Of a stretch of 11,285 nt of DNA, positions 8,086 to 11,285 are shown in pieces. How positions within the stretch are numbered: position 1 is the stretch's first letter; the number at the start of each line of letters is the position of its first letter. The position numbers were made by a program, and so were the translations under genes. The stretch comes from DATIRA01 sp964553405 (GTDB lineage Bacteria; Pseudomonadota; Gammaproteobacteria; Steroidobacterales; Steroidobacteraceae): positions 1 to 11,285 of the forward strand of contig CAZKLS010000091.1 of assembly GCA_964553405.1 (NCBI GenBank), in the 5' to 3' direction. The notes under the pieces were generated by a model. The model ran no database searches. It was not told where the DNA came from and saw only the letters and a list, made by a program, of their open reading frames with translations.

Positions 8086-9486
8086 ATGTCCGTTTCCGAC
8101 CGTGACTCAGGCATCGTCACAGCGCACATCGCGAGCCTCGAGAGGGCCTGCGAGGCACTGAACATCTTCCTGTTCATCAGGCCGACCGAGTACGACACGA
8201 CCCTGCTGATCGACCAGGGGTACGCGACCAAGAGCATGAGCGTGCACGACAAGTCGTCCAACTGGGGCCCGATGGCCGGCTTCGTCCCGTGCGACCAGTT
8301 CTTCAGCAAGAAGTACATCGGCACCGGGCCCAACCCGAATGCCGCGGCCACCTACCACGACCATGGCCCGGCCAAGGTTGCGCACCTGCGGCTCACCGAC
8401 GCGCTGGTGGACAACCACACCAAGATGACGCGCGTGCACGGCAAGGGGTCTGCGACGAGCCGGATCTACACCTCGCCGCAGGCCGGCAATGAGACGGCCC
8501 GGCGGATCGAGTTCGAGCTGGTCAAGGCAGCGGACGGCTGGGACGTCTACTGGCTGGAAAAGTCCAGCGGCAAGCGCGTACCGGTGTTCTGCTGGGGGTA
8601 TGTCGTGAACGGCGCCGCGACACCGGTCACCGGCGACTACGACCTGTGGATGGTTGCGCCGCACATGAGCTGGTGGAAGCTGCACATGCACACCGTCGGC
8701 GTCAAGGACGAGCACGGCTCGTCATGCGCGACGCTGCTGAACACCTGGCTGCTGGGCAAGTTGAACGAGGCCTGCGGACGGGCGGGCAATCCGGTCTTCA
8801 ACCACGGCGCCGAAGCACAGAACTACGGGTTCACCCAGGCGCTGGACTCCCGGCTCGTGATGATCACGCCGGCCGGCGGCTCGAGGATGATCCAGCGCGG
8901 GGACATGGCCGACGTGCTGGTCGACCTGCAGAGCGCGGGCTACCTGATCTACTGGAACAAGCGTTACGGCGAGTCCGATCCGCGTCTCGGCGGGCAGCAG
9001 TCACCGATGGCGCCGTTGCTGAACGAGCTGTCATCGGAACTCGCCAAGATCACCTCTCCCGACGGTCGGGGCAGCGGGGTGATCAAGCATCTGCTGAAGA
9101 AGGACGAACGACTGCGCGATATCCTCGACATCCGCACGTTCTACAATCGAATGCGCGGCCTGGACAGCGAGTTGAAGGCACGCGGCAAGCCGAAAGTACT
9201 GCTGGTCGGCGAGGGCGAAGACCTGCCGGCGGACTACCTGGAAAAGGCGGGCAGCGACAAGACTCTGGCGGCACAGCGAGCATTGCAGCAGGCTGTCGTC
9301 GGGGCGACGGTGGGCTCAGGCCAAGCCGACATGGACAAGCTCGAATCCTGGGTCGAGAACAACATCGAGCACGTCTTCACGCTGTGCGAGGCCTACGGAG
9401 AGGTTCCGGGTGGACGCGGCAGCGGTCGCGAAGGCGGCTTCCTGCTGGAAGCCATTCCCGGGACAGGTCAGTACAAGCGTGCCTAG
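8086..9486 (+). CDS. Edema factor/CyaA/ExoY-type nucleotidyl cyclase toxin, candidate T6SS effector
   Basis: This 466-residue protein carries the signature of secreted class II nucleotidyl cyclase toxins (anthrax edema factor EF, Bordetella CyaA, Pseudomonas ExoY). They make cAMP or other cyclic nucleotides in host cells once bound to a eukaryotic activator. Residues 47-68 match the EF block ATK..SVHGKSSDWGP.AGYIP. Equivalents by spacing: R32 (EF R329), K49 (K346), H54 (H351), K56 (K353), K75 (K372). The metal-binding pair D184/D186 sits in VTGDYDLWMVAPHMS (EF D491/D493, CyaA D188/D190). NHGAEAQN gives H240, E243 and N246 (EF H577, E580, N583). EF T579 is replaced by A242 and EF E588 by Q251. 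Residues about 292-466 are outside the catalytic core and unassigned. There is no signal peptide, membrane segment, RTX repeat, PAAR or VgrG domain. Ribosome site AGGGAAAAG; 52 bases after clpV, same strand, base composition similar by eye. Family is quite sure; T6SS delivery is inferred from position. Confidence 0.88.
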   Translation: MSVSDRDSGIVTAHIASLERACEALNIFLFIRPTEYDTTLLIDQGYATKSMSVHDKSSNWGPMAGFVPCDQFFSKKYIGTGPNPNAAATYHDHGPAKVAHLRLTDALVDNHTKMTRVHGKGSATSRIYTSPQAGNETARRIEFELVKAADGWDVYWLEKSSGKRVPVFCWGYVVNGAATPVTGDYDLWMVAPHMSWWKLHMHTVGVKDEHGSSCATLLNTWLLGKLNEACGRAGNPVFNHGAEAQNYGFTQALDSRLVMITPAGGSRMIQRGDMADVLVDLQSAGYLIYWNKRYGESDPRLGGQQSPMAPLLNELSSELAKITSPDGRGSGVIKHLLKKDERLRDILDIRTFYNRMRGLDSELKARGKPKVLLVGEGEDLPADYLEKAGSDKTLAAQRALQQAVVGATVGSGQADMDKLESWVENNIEHVFTLCEAYGEVPGGRGSGREGGFLLEAIPGTGQYKRA

Positions 9487-9516
9487 GCCAGCCTCGCTCC
9501 AGACACACGACCCGAT

Positions 9517-9524
9517 GAGGAGGG
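9517..9524 (+). promoter_or_regulatory. Strong ribosome binding site fixing a GTG start
   Basis: GAGGAGGG lies 7 bases before the GTG at 9532. It is the strongest Shine-Dalgarno match in the window and is what selects GTG 9532 as the start. An ATG overlapping it at 9515 is in another frame and stops after six codons. Confidence 0.75.
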
Positions 9525-9531
9525 CACCTGG

Positions 9532-10119
9532 GTGAAGACACCGATAGGAGAGCACCTGTGGCTCTGGTCGCACGGCGATCCGGGCAAGGCCTCGGCGCTG
9601 ATCATCAGCGCGCACGGCGCAGTGCTGGCGGACTCGTTCACGCCGCCGCCCGGCAGCCGGCTGGTGTTTTATGCACCACCTGAACACGCACTGATCGATC
9701 CGAACCTGATCGAGGTCGCGGGCGGAAACGTCATCGCCAAGGAGGTCGTCGAGGCTGGCACCAGCAGGAACTACGCGCTGACCAAGTTCCAGGGCAAGAA
9801 GCACGGCAGTGAGGACGAAACCTACGACCGGATCGAGAGGATACTGAAGGGAGTCTTCTTCGAGGGCGGCAAGCCGCCGGACGTCGAGATCCTGACCATC
9901 CGGAACCGCGTGAATCCCAGGCTCCTCGCCAGGAGACGCGCCGACCACGGCTCGGATGGAGTCACGTTGGCGACCAGCCTGACCCAGCTGCAGACCAAGG
10001 GCTTCACCTACCCGGAGATCCGCTGCTCTTTCTGTCGCGGCACGACGAACCCTTTCGACAAGCGCGCATTCTCGCCATACAACCCGAACCGGGGCTCGAA
10101 GCCCAGGTACGAAAAGTAG
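9532..10119 (+). CDS. Small protein resembling the Stv / putative adhesin domain family
   Basis: This 195-residue protein, starting at GTG, has no firmly known function. Its motifs ALIISAHGAV (22-31), LVFYAPPEHALIDP (44-57), YALTKFQG (81-88) and the C-terminal IRCSFCRG (163-170) resemble, from memory, the conserved blocks of the 'putative adhesin Stv' domain. That domain occurs in effector-like and polymorphic-toxin proteins of plant- and animal-associated bacteria. H28, F46-Y47 and the pair C165/C168 stand out as likely conserved positions. No signal peptide or membrane segment is visible. It starts 45 bases after the cyclase gene and is probably co-transcribed with it, so it may be a loading adaptor, partner, immunity-like protein or second effector. 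Its last 37 codons, including IRCSFC, overlap the end of the opposite-strand transglycosylase gene. The gene is well supported; the family is moderate and the function unknown. Confidence 0.8.
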   Translation: MKTPIGEHLWLWSHGDPGKASALIISAHGAVLADSFTPPPGSRLVFYAPPEHALIDPNLIEVAGGNVIAKEVVEAGTSRNYALTKFQGKKHGSEDETYDRIERILKGVFFEGGKPPDVEILTIRNRVNPRLLARRRADHGSDGVTLATSLTQLQTKGFTYPEIRCSFCRGTTNPFDKRAFSPYNPNRGSKPRYEK

Positions 10120-11285
10120 CGGCCGTCCGGCATCTTCCCCGGATCCGGCAGCGGTTTCTCGAACTCGAAGCCGAACAGCGCCGGGTCCTCGCCGATCACC
10201 GCGGCGGCGAAGATCAGGAACACGTAGTCGCGTGTTTCCTTCGGGATATCGCCCTGCGCGAGCAGAGCCCAGAAGTTCCGGTCGCGGGGATTCTCGTTCA
10301 TCGCGCGGATGCGTTTCTTGACGCGGGTCGGACCCCAGTTGTACGAGGCGAGCACCAGCAGACCTGAGGCCTGGGCCTCGCCGCGGTACAGGTCGCCGAG
10401 GTACCGCGCAGCCGCCCGGGTCGCCGCCGGAGGATCGAAACGCTGGTCGGCGGGATCGAAGCGGGGAAGCTCGAGCAGCGGGCCGGTCTGCAGGCCGTAC
10501 TGGCTCGCCGTGGCCGGCATCAGCTGCCACAGCCCCTTCGCTATCCCGAAGCGGGTCGTCGGCCCGACCGCATCAGGGCGCAGGTCGCTCTCCTGCAGCG
10601 CCACGTAGAAGAACTGCGGCGGCAGATGGTTCTCCAGCATGCTGTCGACGATCACCGGAGTCAGGTTCTGCTCCCGTGCCAGCCGCAGCGCGTCGGCGAG
10701 TCGCCGGTCGCCGCGCCAGACCTCTATGTAGCGCTTCACCTCTGCGACGAAGTCCTTTGGCATCGCGAGTTCGCATTCACCGAAGACACGTGCCATGCGG
10801 AAAATCAGCCGATCCTCGGGCGACAGCTCGCCCTCCGCGATACCGAGCTCCTCGAGAAACGCGTCGTACTGGCTGGCCATCTCGGCCAGCTGTGCCCGCG
10901 CGGCATCGGCCTGCTGCGCCTGAGCGGCATCGCCGCTCGCCCCGACCTGCGTCTCGAGGCGGGCAAGCTGCAGCTCCATCGCCTTCATGTTGTAGAAGAG
11001 CTGCTCGGCAAGTCCCCGCGTGCGCTGCAGCTGCGCGTACTGGTAGATACCGACACCGACCGCGAGCAGCAGCAGCCCGAGCGCGGTGGCGATCACGCTG
11101 CCGTATCTGCGCTTCTGGCGGCGCTGCACATTGCTGAACGCGCGACGGACCATCATCGTCCGGTCGCCGGCCGGGGCCTTCGAGTTCGCATCGAAGTAAT
11201 GCGCGGCGATTTCATCGAGCGAGCGCGGCGGCTCGCCTGGAGCAGTCTCGGTCGCCGGCTGCGCCGGCCCGTCATGGTTCAGACT
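10008..11285 (-). CDS. Membrane-anchored lytic transglycosylase (SLT domain), 5' end outside the window
   Basis: Lytic transglycosylases cut peptidoglycan glycan strands; in T6SS loci cell-wall enzymes can open the wall for the apparatus. Numbered from the ATG at 11156, residues 1-20 are very basic and 21-40 form one membrane helix. Residues about 43-105 are helical and probably coiled coil. About 170-325 form a family 1 SLT domain: VALQESDLRP with likely catalytic E189, GLWQLMPATASQYGL (208-222) and ASYNWG (270-275). Topology should be N-in with the enzyme in the periplasm. The frame stays open from 11156 to the window edge without ATG, GTG or TTG. It reads like protein there (RSLDEIAAHYFDANSK), and 11156 lacks a ribosome site, so the true start is probably outside and a cytoplasmic N-terminal domain may be missing. 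If not, the protein is 382 residues. It converges on, and overlaps by 112 bases, the Stv-like gene. Confidence 0.87.
   Translation of the reverse strand, partial: SLNHDGPAQPATETAPGEPPRSLDEIAAHYFDANSKAPAGDRTMMVRRAFSNVQRRQKRRYGSVIATALGLLLLAVGVGIYQYAQLQRTRGLAEQLFYNMKAMELQLARLETQVGASGDAAQAQQADAARAQLAEMASQYDAFLEELGIAEGELSPEDRLIFRMARVFGECELAMPKDFVAEVKRYIEVWRGDRRLADALRLAREQNLTPVIVDSMLENHLPPQFFYVALQESDLRPDAVGPTTRFGIAKGLWQLMPATASQYGLQTGPLLELPRFDPADQRFDPPAATRAAARYLGDLYRGEAQASGLLVLASYNWGPTRVKKRIRAMNENPRDRNFWALLAQGDIPKETRDYVFLIFAAAVIGEDPALFGFEFEKPLPDPGKMPDGRYFSYLGFEPRFGLYGENARLSKGFVVPRQKEQRISG

Noticed and set aside
8086..9486. Recent horizontal acquisition of the cyclase gene judged by composition
   Set aside because: By eye its GC content and third-position bias look like those of the neighbouring T6SS genes. 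Without a computed codon-usage comparison no claim is made.
9481..9488. GCCTAGGC palindrome at the end of the cyclase gene
   Set aside because: It is only 8 bases, contains the stop codon, has no T-run, and is expected by chance in GC-rich DNA.
9515..9535. Mini-ORF of six codons overlapping the ribosome site of the Stv-like gene
   Set aside because: The two AGG codons are simply the Shine-Dalgarno sequence. Nothing else supports translation.

Overview
The window holds part of a type VI secretion system (T6SS) operon on the + strand, followed by two cargo-type genes. A cell-wall lytic enzyme gene converges on them from the - strand. The DNA is GC-rich with strongly G/C-ending codons and almost no non-coding space. 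Gene content and order (tssC end, hcp, tagJ, tssE, tssF, tssG, clpV) match the layout of the Pseudomonas aeruginosa HSI-I locus, the TagJ-containing T6SS class. This suggests a high-GC proteobacterium, probably a gammaproteobacterium. Genus cannot be told from this window, and all family matches come from motif recognition rather than database search.

Layout. 1-36: last codons of tssC (sheath). 132-614: hcp (inner tube), with a small hairpin upstream and a strong terminator-like hairpin downstream. 697-1521: tagJ/impE. 1557-2330: tssE, a baseplate gp25-like protein with roughly 90 extra residues between its N-terminal signature and the gp25 domain. 2341-4209: tssF. 4173-5192: tssG, overlapping tssF by 37 bases. 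5265-8033: clpV/tssH, the sheath-recycling AAA+ ATPase. All seven genes read the same way with short gaps or overlaps, so they probably form one transcription unit.

The most interesting part is 8086-9486. This gene carries the signature motifs and most catalytic residues of the secreted nucleotidyl cyclase toxins: anthrax edema factor, Bordetella CyaA and Pseudomonas ExoY. It follows clpV after 52 bases, where vgrG1 sits in HSI-I, and has no signal peptide, RTX repeats or type III features. It is best read as a candidate T6SS-delivered cyclic-nucleotide effector aimed at eukaryotic cells, since known members need a host activator such as calmodulin or F-actin. It is followed by 9532-10119, a 195-residue protein resembling the poorly understood 'Stv / putative adhesin' domain family, which may be a partner, adaptor or second effector.

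10008-11285 (- strand, 5' end outside the window) encodes a single-pass membrane protein with a periplasmic family 1 lytic transglycosylase domain. It could open the peptidoglycan for the T6SS. Its last 37 codons overlap, antisense, the end of the Stv-like gene. No tRNA, rRNA, CRISPR array, insertion sequence or gene-free stretch over 300 bases was seen.
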